Below are positions 63,410-64,000 of a stretch of DNA of 64,000 nt, piece after piece (position 1 is the stretch's first letter; each line of letters starts with the position of its first letter). The translations under genes were made by a program, and so were the position numbers. The DNA is from Chitinophagales bacterium (GTDB lineage: Bacteria; Bacteroidota; Bacteroidia; Chitinophagales; Saprospiraceae): NCBI GenBank assembly GCA_017303875.1, contig JAFLBP010000029.1:1-64000 (forward strand), given 5' to 3'. Under the pieces are notes generated by a model. The model worked only from the letters and a program-made list of their open reading frames with translations, ran no database searches and was not told where the DNA came from.

Positions 63410-64000
63410 TTACGCTAACACCCGCTCCAATCGTTCCTTCCATTTTACCCAATCCGCCATTTCTTTTGTCTGCAATTCAAAAAAAGCAGCACTGTGGTTG
63501 TGATGAACCAAATGACAAAGTTCATGAACAATCACATATTCTATACACCCCTTCGGTGCTTTGATCAGCTCGGTATTCAGGATAATTTTCCCTTTAGGGG
63601 TACAACTTCCCCAACGCATATCCATTTGTTTGACGACAAATTGCGAAGGCTCAACACCATACCTTTTAAACCGTAATATCCAGGGAGCAGCAATCTCCCG
63701 AAATTTAAGCTCCGCATGTTTCTTATACCACTCCCAAACCAACTCCTTTGTTTTCGATCTGTTCCGCGTATGTACTTCTATAAAACCACCTTTTAATGTT
63801 ACTTTCTCCTGCGTAGCGTCGAAGATTTTTAAGCGGTACTGTCGCCCCAAATACAAATGTGTTTCGCCACTTAGATACTTCCTTGCAGGCGTTAAAGGTT
63901 CAAACGACAAGAAATAACTTTGTTGTTTAAGTATCCAGGGGCTTCTTTTCCGAATCACTTCCAAAACACGCGCTACCGGCGTATCCAATGGTGCGCGTAC
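63410..64000 (-). CDS. YgjP/DUF45-type zinc metallopeptidase, 5' end outside the window
   Basis: At least 196 residues; the frame stays open to the window edge (the TTG at 63988 is inside the gene, preceded by VRAP). The C-terminal zincin motif HELCHLVHHNHSAAFF has metal ligands in HExxH and the downstream His. MRWGSCTPKGKIILNTELIKAP before it is the family hallmark. Relatives include E. coli YgjP and SprT/WLM-like peptidases; the substrate is unknown. Confidence 0.9.
   Translation of the reverse strand, partial: VRAPLDTPVARVLEVIRKRSPWILKQQSYFLSFEPLTPARKYLSGETHLYLGRQYRLKIFDATQEKVTLKGGFIEVHTRNRSKTKELVWEWYKKHAELKFREIAAPWILRFKRYGVEPSQFVVKQMDMRWGSCTPKGKIILNTELIKAPKGCIEYVIVHELCHLVHHNHSAAFFELQTKEMADWVKWKERLERVLA

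Overview
The window looks like chromosomal DNA of a Bacteroidota bacterium, most likely from the Saprospiria (Haliscomenobacter/Lewinella-like). This is inferred from seven proteins with type IX secretion (T9SS) sorting tails, a giant SprB-repeat protein, a TonB receptor paired with a DUF4249 lipoprotein, and several TTG-N18/19-TANNTTTG promoters, the form used by the Bacteroidota primary sigma factor. No rRNA, tRNA, CRISPR array or prophage was recognised.

Layout. 1-4.2 kb is an accessory patch. It holds an AlbA_2 (Schlafen-type) gene whose 5' end is missing at a repeat junction, a truncated DUF5684 gene, two orphan ORFs, a 19-bp direct repeat, an IS200/RAYT-type transposase with three REP-like hairpins, and a gene fragment. 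4.2-8 kb carries a hypothetical gene, a cytochrome b-like membrane protein, a secreted protein and trmB. 8.3-17.4 kb is one gene of about 3045 codons built from 12 alternating pairs of SprB-like modules. 17.7-25.3 kb holds a DEAD-box helicase, then a secreted DUF11-like protein translationally coupled to a TPR-CHAT caspase-like protein, then a T9SS cargo protein. 25.4-30.9 kb holds two secreted proteins (one a zincin metalloprotease with five Fn3 domains) and a class IV aminotransferase. 31-34.5 kb holds an MFS exporter and a vanadium-haloperoxidase-like protein with an altered metal ligand.

34.5-37.9 kb is a tightly overlapped pxpB-pxpC-pxpA-transporter operon for 5-oxoproline. 38.3-41.5 kb is a TonB receptor with its DUF4249 lipoprotein. 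41.6-51.9 kb is mostly housekeeping: a SpoU methyltransferase, TerC, an Omp28-like protein, a DUF2007 protein, a transglutaminase-like protein, rimO, a DinB-like protein, an amidase, queE and a NOL1/NOP2/Sun RNA methyltransferase. 52-61.2 kb holds three large T9SS cargo proteins (PKD, beta-helix, BNR/DUF7619). The end holds a helical-repeat-like protein and a YgjP/DUF45 metallopeptidase that runs off the window.

The most unusual layer is between the genes. Many gaps are filled, from stop codon to start codon, by arrays of degenerate 7-bp or 8-bp units (TAACTGA, RYGATGA, TTCGGGG, TTTTGGTG types), often as inverted arms. Other gaps hold long hairpin repeats of a CACAGA/CGCAGA type. A separate REP family has conserved flanks and a TTGAAA loop, but its stem sequence differs from copy to copy; it occurs beside the RAYT transposase and again 58 kb away.
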